Shown one piece after another: positions 7,642 to 15,191 of a stretch of 64,000 nucleotides of DNA (positions are counted from its first letter, which is position 1; the number at the start of each line of letters is the position of its first letter). This DNA is from CAWGUU01 sp963825765 (lineage in GTDB: Bacteria > Actinomycetota > Acidimicrobiia > Acidimicrobiales > AC-14). Made by a program: the position numbers and the translations under genes. Under the pieces are notes generated by a model that was given only the letters and a program-made list of their open reading frames with translations, was not told where the DNA came from and made no database searches. Location: contig CAWGUU010000014.1 of assembly GCA_963825765.1 (NCBI GenBank), positions 124,001 to 188,000 on the forward strand. Direction: 5' to 3'.

Positions 7642-9462
7642 TCAGTCGACCGCACCTGCGTCGATGAGAGCGCGGAGTCGACCGTCGGCACGGGCGGCGA
7701 GATCGGCCCACGTGCCGCTTTCGACGACACGGCCCGCATCGAGCACGACGATGGTGTCGGCGTGGCTGACGGTCGAGAGACGGTGGGCGATGACGAGCAT
7801 GGTGGTGCGGCCGTGGAGGCGGGCCAGCGCGTTGCGGATGGCGAGCTCGTTGGCGTTGTCGAGGGCGCTGGTGGCCTCGTCGAGCACGAGCAGGTCGGGA
7901 CGGCGGAGTAGCGCCCGGGCCAGAGCGATGCGCTGACGCTCACCGCCGGACAGCCGGGTGCCTCGGTCGCCGACGACGGTGTCGAGCCCTTCGTCGAGCC
8001 CGCTCACGAAGTCTCGGGCGGCGGCAGTCGCCAGCGCCTCCCACAGCTCGTCGTCGCTGGCATCGGGACGGGCCCACAGGAGGTTGGCCCGCAGGGTGTC
8101 ATGGAACAGGAAGGCCTCCTGGGGGACGAGGCCGATGCTCGCCCGCCATGCCAGCAGGTCGGACGCCGTCAACGGGTGCTCGTCGACGACCACCCGGCCG
8201 GACGTGGGTGCCAGCAGCCCGACGACGATGTCGGCGAGCGTCGTCTTGCCGGCGCCGGACGACCCGACCAGAGCGGTCGTGCGCCGGGCGGGTATCTCGA
8301 ACGCGACGTCGTGCAGCACGGCCACGTCGGCCGGGACACCGGCGTAGGAGAAGCTGACACCGTCGAGTCTCACGCCGCTGACCAGTCCGATCCGCCCTCG
8401 TGTCCCGAGCTCGGGTGGCTCGGCCGCCCCTTCGCACCCCTCGATGACTTCAAGAAGGTCGCTGAAGGCCGGAAGGGACTGGGCCACCTGATGGGCCTGC
8501 TGTTGCGCCGACGTCATCTGCGGCACCAGCCGGCTGAAGATGAAGGCCACCACCAGCAGGCTGGCCATCGCCAGGTGGAGACGCTCGACGGCGATGTACA
8601 CGACCACCGCGAGCACGGCGGCGGTCACCACCACCTGGACGGCAGTCGAGGTGGACTGGACGGTGTTGAATGCGACCTGGGATCGGCGCGAGCGCCGGAT
8701 GGCCCCACTGAAGGTCTCGACGTGGCCATCCTCCAGGCCATGGGCCTTGGCCAGCTTGAGACCGTCGAGAAAGCCGGTCACCGCGGCGAGCACGCTGTAG
8801 TTGTGATCGGTGAGCTCACGTCCGAGGCGTCGACTGCGAGCGACGAGGGGCGACGTGACGGCGATCAGGATGGCGCCGGTACCGGCGGCCAGCGCGGTCA
8901 TCCACGGCGAGATGCGCAGGGCCACAGCCACCTGGACGACGACGAGGATGGTGGCGACGCACAGCTGGAGGAAGGCGAAAACGCCCATGGAGACCCAGTT
9001 GACGTTCACCGTGATCGTGCTCAGGACGTCGGACCTTCGGAGCGCGGCGAGATGCTTCCACTCGGCGGCCGCCACTGCTCCGTACAGTCGCTCTCGCAGG
9101 GCGTCGACAAAGTCGAGGCGGTACCGCAGGAGCCGCACCGAGGCGTAGGCACCGAGGGACGCGGCCACCGCCACAATCACGACATAGGCGACCAGCAGTG
9201 TGCGCAGTGTCGGCGTCAGCCCCACGATGCCCAGGAGCGACTGGGCGAGACCGGCAAGCCCGTCCGACGCGCCCGGCTGCCCGCCGCCGTCCACGCCGGC
9301 CACCTCGAGGAGGGGCACGAGCAGCAGGAGGCCGAGGCCCTGGGTGGCGGTGGCCGCCAGTTGGACCAGCGCCACCCAGGCCAGCGAACGCCGGTTCTGG
9401 CTGGTCAGGGCCCGCACGAAGGTCCGGACCTCGCCCGGGTGGGTGTTCAGGCGCGCCGACAT
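7642..9462 (-). CDS. ABC exporter, fused permease and ATPase
   Basis: A 606-residue half-transporter. The first ~330 residues hold six membrane helices of the ABC type I exporter fold; the C-terminal nucleotide-binding domain has Walker A (VGSSGAGKTT), the signature LSGGERQRIALARAL and Walker B with LLVLDEATSALD, followed by the H-loop (IAHRLST). I chose the ATG at 9462, because longer readings of the frame overlap the upstream gene by nearly 200 nt. The gene begins 10 nt after the stop of a lasso-type B2 protease gene, which suggests that it exports a processed peptide (a 'D' protein). Export of a lipid or glycan is the alternative. Confidence 0.88.
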   Translation of the reverse strand: MSARLNTHPGEVRTFVRALTSQNRRSLAWVALVQLAATATQGLGLLLLVPLLEVAGVDGGGQPGASDGLAGLAQSLLGIVGLTPTLRTLLVAYVVIVAVAASLGAYASVRLLRYRLDFVDALRERLYGAVAAAEWKHLAALRRSDVLSTITVNVNWVSMGVFAFLQLCVATILVVVQVAVALRISPWMTALAAGTGAILIAVTSPLVARSRRLGRELTDHNYSVLAAVTGFLDGLKLAKAHGLEDGHVETFSGAIRRSRRSQVAFNTVQSTSTAVQVVVTAAVLAVVVYIAVERLHLAMASLLVVAFIFSRLVPQMTSAQQQAHQVAQSLPAFSDLLEVIEGCEGAAEPPELGTRGRIGLVSGVRLDGVSFSYAGVPADVAVLHDVAFEIPARRTTALVGSSGAGKTTLADIVVGLLAPTSGRVVVDEHPLTASDLLAWRASIGLVPQEAFLFHDTLRANLLWARPDASDDELWEALATAAARDFVSGLDEGLDTVVGDRGTRLSGGERQRIALARALLRRPDLLVLDEATSALDNANELAIRNALARLHGRTTMLVIAHRLSTVSHADTIVVLDAGRVVESGTWADLAARADGRLRALIDAGAVD

Positions 9463-9472
9463 CGTCGGCCGG

Positions 9473-10075
9473 TCAGCTGTCGGCAACTGGTCTGAGTCGA
9501 GGCCGGGCCGTTCGGCGAGCCGGAGCGCCGTCGTCGGACCGGCTTGGGCGCCACCTCGGCGGCGAGCCCGAACGGGCGTGCCCGAGCGGGCCCACGTCGA
9601 ACGAGGCGACGGGCGTGAAGCTCTGGGCAGCGGAGGCGCCGATGAGCACGGCGTCGCCACATCTCAGCCAGGCGTGGGCGTACAGCCCGGTCCGCCCGCG
9701 GAGGACCTTGGCCACGCCCAGGTCGATCGTCGACGGGATCCGTCGCCGTGCCAGCATCGCCGATCCGGCCAGGGCGCGGGCCAGACACTCCGCCGGCAGC
9801 GGCATCTTGGCCGCGGCGACCTCAACGGCCCAGACCGGGCGGGTTGCGACCGGAGGGGCCCATCCCGGTCGCGCGGGTCGTTCCCTCGCCGGCGAGGCGT
9901 GCTCTCGCAAGCCGAACAGCGTGGCGGTGCGCCGGAACGGCAGACACTTCAGCGATGCCTCCGCCAGGACGAGGAGGACACCGGCCTCGACCAGCAGAGC
10001 GCGGTCCGAGCGACTCAGTGCTCGCCACCTCCGCCAGTCGTTCCAAGACCACCTCGACAAGACCTCGTCCTCCAC
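9473..10075 (-). CDS. Lasso-peptide-type B2 protein (transglutaminase-like cysteine protease)
   Basis: About 200 residues from the GTG at 10075; another GTG at 10096 is possible. The protein matches the B2/transglutaminase-core pattern: N-terminal RWRALSRSDRALLVEA, then PAECLARALAGSAML with the catalytic Cys, a strand (IDLGVAKV) and YAHAWLRCGD with the catalytic His. In lasso pathways B2 cleaves the leader from the precursor. The ABC exporter follows after 10 nt. No B1 (PqqD-like), asparagine-synthetase-like C protein or convincing precursor is visible nearby, so the cluster is either incomplete or does something else. Codon use upstream of 10096 does not look like part of this gene. Confidence 0.7.
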   Translation of the reverse strand: MEDEVLSRWSWNDWRRWRALSRSDRALLVEAGVLLVLAEASLKCLPFRRTATLFGLREHASPARERPARPGWAPPVATRPVWAVEVAAAKMPLPAECLARALAGSAMLARRRIPSTIDLGVAKVLRGRTGLYAHAWLRCGDAVLIGASAAQSFTPVASFDVGPLGHARSGSPPRWRPSRSDDGAPARRTARPRLRPVADS

Positions 10076-10223
10076 GTCCGGCCCCGCACACCTCACGTCT
10101 GGCGGAGCCTCACGATTCTCGCAGGAAAGTGTCCCGACGCCCGGTAGTCGGTTCCGTCGGCGCTGGGGATGGTGTCGGCGAGCCGTACGACGCTCGAATC
10201 GGAATCGCCCGTACCCTGGAGGC

Positions 10224-10746
10224 GTGAGAACCGTCGTTCTCGGCGCTCTCCCTGAGGAGCTGGAAGCGCTGATCCGCCGTCGGCGGGCTTGGGCCTCGAC
10301 ATGTTCGACGAGGTGTGGGAGGGCGAGTACCACATGTCTGCGGCCGCCCATCCGGCCCACGGTTACGTGGACCACTCATTGGCCGTGGTGCTCGACCCGT
10401 ACGCCAAGGCTGCCGGTCTCGTCGCCACCGGGCCGTTCAACCTGGGCCGACCCGAGGACTAGCGCGTCCCTGACCACGGCTACCACCGGGGCCTTCCGGA
10501 CGACGTGTGGGTGCCGAGCGCCGCAGAGGTGGTCGAGGTCGTCTCGCCGGATGACGAGACCTACGCCAAGTTCGACTTCTACGCCGCTCACGGTGTCGAG
10601 GCGCTGATCGTCGCCGACCGCACGAGCGGATCGTCCGGTGCTTCCGCCGGGACGGGCTCCGGTACGTCGAAGCGGCAAATAGCGAACTTCTCGCGGTGGC
10701 GGCCGACGAGCTCACCCGCAGCATCGCCTGGCCGCCGACCCGGTAG
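10224..10746 (+). pseudogene. Uma2-family (PD-(D/E)XK) pseudogene with two frameshifts and a stop
   Basis: Read across three frames this stretch gives a Uma2 (DUF820) endonuclease-like protein. It starts at GTG 10224, 6 nt after a TACCCT box. A frameshift near 10285 leads into FDEVWEGEYHM and the following ~55 residues, a TAG at 10460-10462 sits where the family has a Tyr (xxPED-stop-RVPD), reading continues through DVWVPSAAEVVEVVSPDDE and FYAAHGVEALIVAD, and a second frameshift near 10620 leads to a final ~40 residues ending at TAG 10744-10746. The three separate lesions indicate real decay, not a single sequencing error. The family is often found in toxin-antitoxin-like or nuclease roles in bacteria. 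Confidence 0.8.
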
Positions 10747-10758
10747 TCCGGCACCGCG

Positions 10759-11940
10759 CTAGCCCGGCGGCGGCCCGCCCTTGGCGGCCACGCCGGTGGG
10801 TTCCGACGATGCCGTGGCGGTCGTCGCGCCGACCTCCTCCTCGAGCTGGCGGGCGGTCTGGCGGACCCCCGGGTGGAGCAGCGTGTAGAGGACCACGGCC
10901 AGGCCGATGACGGCGAACGGAACCACCGCGTTGCCCTGGTTGGTGTAGGTCGGCACCAGCACCACGCCGGCCAGGATCGCCGTCCAGGCCCACAGGATGA
11001 ACACGGAGCGGCGGGGGCCGTGGCCCTGGTTCATCAGCCTGTGGTGGAGGTGCTCCTTGTCGGCGAGCGACAGGGCGGTGCGGCGACGGGCCCGGCGGAC
11101 GATCGCCAGGGCGGTGTCGACGAAGGGGACGCCCAGGATGACGAAGGGGATGATCAGGGGGGCGAAGAAGAAGAAGGTCTGGCCGCTGAACTGGTCGGCG
11201 GTGCGCCCCCCCACCGAGATCGTCGTCGCCGCCAGCAGCAGCCCCAGCAGCATGGCCCCGCTGTCGCCCATGAAGACCTTGGCCGGGTGGAAGTTGTGCG
11301 GCAGGAAACCGACGCACAGGCCACAGGTGATGGCGACAACCATCGGCGCCATGTTGTCGGGCGCCAGCAGGCCGACCTCCGACAGCCGGTAGGCGTAGAC
11401 GAAGAAGGCGCCGGCGGCGATGGCCACGACCCCCGCGGCCAGGCCGTCGAGGCCGTCGATCAGGTTGACGGCGTTGGCCATGGCCACCACCCAGACCACG
11501 GTGACCAGGAACCCCAGGTCGGGTGAGAGGACGTAGAAGTCGGCGAAAGGGACCCGGAAGTAGAACATCGTCACCCCGGCCAGGCCCAGGACCGATGCCG
11601 CGAGGACCTGTCCCGCCACCTTGGCCGGCGCCGACACCTCCCGCAGGTCGTCGAGGAAGCCGACGGCGAAGATCACGGTGGCGGCGAGGGCCACGCCGAC
11701 CGGCTCGGAGGACGACTGGAAGACGGGCCGGAACTGCGGCATCCACCAGGCCACGACCAGGGCGGCGTAGAGCGCCGCCAGCATTGCCGCGCCGCCGAGG
11801 GTCGGCGTGGGCTTCAGGTGGATCCGCCGTTCGCCGGGCTGGACGACGGCGCCGAAGTGGATGGCCAGCCGCCAGACGGCAGGCGTCAGGACGAAGGTGA
11901 CGGCGGCCGCCACTCCGAACAACATCAGGTAGGGGGCCAT
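10759..11940 (-). CDS. wecA: Undecaprenyl-phosphate sugar-1-phosphate transferase (WecA/Rfe type)
   Basis: A 393-residue polytopic enzyme of the glycosyltransferase 4 (MraY/WecA) family with about eleven membrane helices. The N-terminal PGERRIHLKPTPTLGG motif, FLDDLRE with the Mg-binding Asp pair, NAVNLIDGLDGLAAG, and FMGDSGAMLLG (cytoplasmic loop) are the family hallmarks. It attaches a UDP-linked amino sugar phosphate to undecaprenyl phosphate, starting polysaccharide or arabinogalactan-type linker synthesis. It is third in an operon with the phosphatase and glyA (13-nt gap after glyA). In mycobacteria the orthologue rfe lies at the same point of the prfA-hemK-sua5 block, supporting the assignment. 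Confidence 0.92.
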   Translation of the reverse strand: MAPYLMLFGVAAAVTFVLTPAVWRLAIHFGAVVQPGERRIHLKPTPTLGGAAMLAALYAALVVAWWMPQFRPVFQSSSEPVGVALAATVIFAVGFLDDLREVSAPAKVAGQVLAASVLGLAGVTMFYFRVPFADFYVLSPDLGFLVTVVWVVAMANAVNLIDGLDGLAAGVVAIAAGAFFVYAYRLSEVGLLAPDNMAPMVVAITCGLCVGFLPHNFHPAKVFMGDSGAMLLGLLLAATTISVGGRTADQFSGQTFFFFAPLIIPFVILGVPFVDTALAIVRRARRRTALSLADKEHLHHRLMNQGHGPRRSVFILWAWTAILAGVVLVPTYTNQGNAVVPFAVIGLAVVLYTLLHPGVRQTARQLEEEVGATTATASSEPTGVAAKGGPPPG

Positions 11941-11953
11941 CGGAGCCCTGCCC

Positions 11954-13213
11954 TCAGAGGTCCGGGTAGGGGGTGAACTTCGAGCAGAGGGCGGCGGCCG
12001 CCTCCCGCACCTCGGCCGGCACGGCCGGGTCGCTCCTGCCGCGCAGGGCGCGGGCCATCAGCGAGGCGATCTCGCCCATCTCCGGCTCCCCCATGCCCGC
12101 CGTGGTGACCGCGGCGGTGCCCACCCGGAGCCCGCTGGTGACGAACGGCGAGCGGGGGTCGCCGGGGATCTGGTTCTTGTTGAGCGTGATCCCGGCGTCG
12201 TCGAGGGCCTGCTGGGCCTCCTTGCCGGTGAGGTCGGGGTCGAACGGGCGGAGGTCGACCAGCATCAGGTGATTGTCGGTGCCGCCCGAGACCAGGCGGA
12301 AGCCCTCCCCCGCCAGCGCCTCGGCCAGCGCCCTGGCGTTCACCACGATCTGGGCCGCGTAGTCCCTGAACGACGGTTGCGACGCCTCCCTGAAGGCGAC
12401 CGCCTTGGCCGCGATCACGTGCATGAGCGGGCCGCCCTGCAGGCCGGGGAACACGGCTTTGTCGATGGCCTTGGCGTGCTCCTCGGTGCTCAGGATGCAG
12501 CCGCCCCGTGGCCCCCTCAGGGTCTTGTGGGTGGTGAAGGTGACCACGTCGGCCACCGGAACCGGGTTGGGGTGGGCCCCGCCGGCGATCAACCCGGCGA
12601 TGTGGGCGGCGTCGAAGATGAGCAGGGCGCCCACCTCGTCGCAGATCGAGCGCAGCGGGCCGGGGTCGATGACGCGGGGGTAGGCGGTGGCGCCGGCGAC
12701 GATCGCCTTGGGCCGGTGCTCGCGGGCCAGGTCGCGCATCTGGTCGTAGTCGAGGCGCTCGTCGCTCTCGCTCACCCCGTAGGACACGAAGTGGTAGAGC
12801 CGACCGCTGAAGTTCACCGGCGAACCGTGGGTGAGGTGGCCGCCCTGGTCGAGGCGCATGCCCAGCACCGTGTCGCCCGGCTCGAGCAGCGCCAGGTAGG
12901 TGGCCATGTTGGCGTTGGCGCCCGAGTGCGGTTGCACGTTGGCGTGGTCGGCACCGAACAGGGCCTTGGCGCGGGTACGGGCCAGCTCCTCGGCGTCGTC
13001 CACCACGTAGTTCCCGCCGTAGTAGCGCCGCCCCGGGTAGCCCTCCGAGTACTTGTTGGTCAGCACCGACCCCTGGGCCGCCATCACCGCACGGGACGTG
13101 AAGTTCTCCGACGCGATGAGCTGGATGGTGGTGTTCTGGCGCTCCACCTCCCGCCGCAGGACGTCGAAGATCTCCTCGTCGCCGTCGGGGCCCACCTCGT
13201 AGGAACCCGCCAT
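11954..13213 (-). CDS. glyA: Serine hydroxymethyltransferase
   Basis: A 419-residue PLP enzyme that interconverts serine and glycine while charging tetrahydrofolate. Visible landmarks are IQLIASENFTS near the N-terminus, YYGGNYVVDDAE, HANVQPHSGANANMA, the substrate loop, and VVTFTTHKTLRGPRGG, which holds the PLP-binding Lys. Length is normal for the family. A GAGGAAATG context supplies the ribosome site at 13213. It lies 9 nt after the phosphatase gene and 13 nt before the wecA-like gene. Confidence 0.97.
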   Translation of the reverse strand: MAGSYEVGPDGDEEIFDVLRREVERQNTTIQLIASENFTSRAVMAAQGSVLTNKYSEGYPGRRYYGGNYVVDDAEELARTRAKALFGADHANVQPHSGANANMATYLALLEPGDTVLGMRLDQGGHLTHGSPVNFSGRLYHFVSYGVSESDERLDYDQMRDLAREHRPKAIVAGATAYPRVIDPGPLRSICDEVGALLIFDAAHIAGLIAGGAHPNPVPVADVVTFTTHKTLRGPRGGCILSTEEHAKAIDKAVFPGLQGGPLMHVIAAKAVAFREASQPSFRDYAAQIVVNARALAEALAGEGFRLVSGGTDNHLMLVDLRPFDPDLTGKEAQQALDDAGITLNKNQIPGDPRSPFVTSGLRVGTAAVTTAGMGEPEMGEIASLMARALRGRSDPAVPAEVREAAAALCSKFTPYPDL

Positions 13214-13222
13214 TTCCTCGAG

Positions 13223-13774
13223 TCAGCCGGCCCGCTCGAGGCGGGGCGCCCAGAGGAGCCGGACGAGGCGGTCGAGGAGGTGTTGGAGCTCGCCGACCAT
13301 CTGCTCGTAGGCGGTCCTGGGCAGTCCGATCGGGTCGGCCACGTCGTCCGCCGACGAACTGCCCAGCAGGTCGCGCGACACCCGACCGGCGTGGACCCTG
13401 GCCAGGTAGGCGGCCAGGTCCTCGTTGGCATGGCGGGGGCCGATCGACTCGCCCCGCCGGACCAGCTCCTTCAGGGTGAACGACTTGGGAAAGGCCGGCG
13501 GCACCAGCACGACCGCCTCCCGGACGTGCTCGCGGGCCATGCCCAGCACCAGGTCGGCGGACCGCACCGCGTCGGCGGTGATCGTGCGGCTGCGATGCCG
13601 GGACAGGTCGACCCCCCGTTCGGCCAGCAGGGTGACGCTGTGCTCGGCCGCCCGGCGGCCGTCGTCGAGCAACCCCGCCGACCTCACCCGCACGTCGACG
13701 CCCAGCGTCTCGGTTCGGTGCCGGAGGAGTGCCTCGGCGGCGGGCGAACGGCAGATGTTGCCGGTGCACAGCAT
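13223..13774 (-). CDS. Low-molecular-weight protein-tyrosine phosphatase
   Basis: A 183-residue protein that starts directly with the active-site loop MLCTGNICRSP (C-x5-R-S/T). The general-acid Asp of the family is expected in the sequence VADPIGLP near residue 148 (DP motif). The start is tight: the frame is closed by a TAG only 12 codon-lengths upstream with no other usual start codon, so ATG 13774 is preferred although family members usually carry about four more residues. As in Wzb/Wzc pairs, it probably dephosphorylates the tyrosine cluster of the two BY-kinases in this window. It is first in an operon with glyA and wecA. Confidence 0.9.
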   Translation of the reverse strand: MLCTGNICRSPAAEALLRHRTETLGVDVRVRSAGLLDDGRRAAEHSVTLLAERGVDLSRHRSRTITADAVRSADLVLGMAREHVREAVVLVPPAFPKSFTLKELVRRGESIGPRHANEDLAAYLARVHAGRVSRDLLGSSSADDVADPIGLPRTAYEQMVGELQHLLDRLVRLLWAPRLERAG

Positions 13775-13910
13775 CAGGACCTCGATGGGCCGAGTCTAAC
13801 GGCGGCGCACCTCGGGCGGTTTCATCCCCGGGACCGGTCGGGCACCGATCTCGCCGGTAGCATGAGCCGAGCGACCCGGGCGGAAGGGTCGAGCTGGGAG
13901 ACGGAGATCG

Positions 13911-15191
13911 ATGTCGGATCGGAACGGGGCGTCCCTGAAGGTCGTCATCGTGGGCCAGGGGTACGTCGGCCTGCCGCTGGCCATGCGCGCCGTGGAGGTC
14001 GGCCACGTGGTGGTCGGCTACGACGTGGCCGACGAGCGGGTCAAACGCCTCGGGGCCGGCGAGTCCTACGTCGAGGACATCTCCGCGGAGGCCCTGGCCG
14101 CCGCCATGAACACCGGCCGCTACCTCCCCACGGGCGACGCCGACAAGTGCGCCGGGTTCGACGTGGCGGTGATCACGGTGCCGACCCCCCTGCGGGAGGG
14201 GGTGCCAGACCTCTCCTACATCGAGGCGGCGACAAAGACGCTGGCGACGCACGTGCGACCCGGCGCCACGGTGGTCCTGGAGTCGACGACCTACCCCGGC
14301 ACCACCGAGGAGCTGGTGCTGCCGGTGCTCGAGGCCGGCACCGGCCTGGAGGCGGGCGTCGACTTCTACGTCGGGTACAGCCCCGAGCGGATCGACCCCG
14401 GCAACCTCACCCACACGCTGGTCAACACGCCCAAGGTGGTGTCCGGCGTGGGGCCGGCGTCGTTCGAGGCCGTCGAGCGGTTCTACGGGTCGCTGGTCGA
14501 GCGGACGGTGGCGGTGTCGAGCCCGCGGGTCGCCGAGCTGGTCAAGCTGCTCGAGAACACGTTCCGCCACGTCAACATCGCCCTCGTCAACGAGGTGGCG
14601 ATGTTCGCCGCCGAGCTGGGCGTGGACGTCTGGGAGGCGATCGACGCGGCGTCGACCAAGCCGTTCGGGTTCATGCGCTTCACTCCCGGCCCCGGCGTCG
14701 GAGGCCACTGCCTCCCGATCGACCCCAGCTACCTGTCCTGGCGGGTCCGCCGGCTCCTCAACCAGCCCTTCCGGTTCGTGGATCTGGCCAACGACGTCAA
14801 CGACCACATGCCCGACTACGTGGTCAACCGCCTCGTCGTCGCCCTCAACCGGGAGCGCCGGGCGGTCAACGGCAGCCGCATCCTGCTCCTGGGGCTGGCA
14901 TACAAGCGCAACACCGGCGACGGCCGGGAGTCCCCCGCGGTGGCGGTGGCCGAACGTCTCCTCGCCCTGGGCGCCGACGTGCGGGCCGCCGACCCTCACG
15001 TGGTGGAGGACAGTGCCGACGCCGGGATCCGGCGGGTCGAGGCCACCCGGGACGAGGTCGCCGGAGCCGACGCCGTCGTCGTCCTCACCGACCACGACGC
15101 CTTCGACTTCGACATGGTGGCCGAGGCCGCCACCTTCGTCCTCGACACCCGCCACCGCGTACCCGCCGGCGACGGAGTCGAGTACCTCTAG
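13911..15191 (+). CDS. Nucleotide-sugar dehydrogenase (UDP-sugar 6-dehydrogenase)
   Basis: A 426-residue enzyme that oxidises the C6 hydroxyl of a UDP-sugar to the uronate in two NAD-dependent steps. The N-terminal Rossmann motif is VIVGQGYVGLPLA; VPTPLREG, YSPERIDPG and the catalytic block PGVGGHCLPIDPSYLSW (with the active-site Cys) are all present, as is the C-terminal KRNTGDGRESP substrate region. The GGHCLPIDP form favours UDP-HexNAc dehydrogenases (WbpA/WecC-like) over UDP-glucose dehydrogenases, but this is only a leaning. A TAGCAT box at 13857-13862 and a GGGAGACGGAG ribosome site precede it. Its stop overlaps the convergent BY-kinase gene by 4 nt. Confidence 0.93.
   Translation: MSDRNGASLKVVIVGQGYVGLPLAMRAVEVGHVVVGYDVADERVKRLGAGESYVEDISAEALAAAMNTGRYLPTGDADKCAGFDVAVITVPTPLREGVPDLSYIEAATKTLATHVRPGATVVLESTTYPGTTEELVLPVLEAGTGLEAGVDFYVGYSPERIDPGNLTHTLVNTPKVVSGVGPASFEAVERFYGSLVERTVAVSSPRVAELVKLLENTFRHVNIALVNEVAMFAAELGVDVWEAIDAASTKPFGFMRFTPGPGVGGHCLPIDPSYLSWRVRRLLNQPFRFVDLANDVNDHMPDYVVNRLVVALNRERRAVNGSRILLLGLAYKRNTGDGRESPAVAVAERLLALGADVRAADPHVVEDSADAGIRRVEATRDEVAGADAVVVLTDHDAFDFDMVAEAATFVLDTRHRVPAGDGVEYL

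Noticed and set aside
9473..10375. Longer 300-codon reading of the B2 gene
   Set aside because: The upstream third is antisense to the Uma2 gene and has low-complexity Arg-rich sequence; the conserved protein begins near 10075-10096.
10110..10379. Short minus-strand frames as a lasso precursor
   Set aside because: None has a leader with the conserved Tyr-Pro-Leu spacing and Thr before the core, nor a core with Gly1 and Asp/Glu at 7-9; most of the sequence is antisense to the Uma2 pseudogene.
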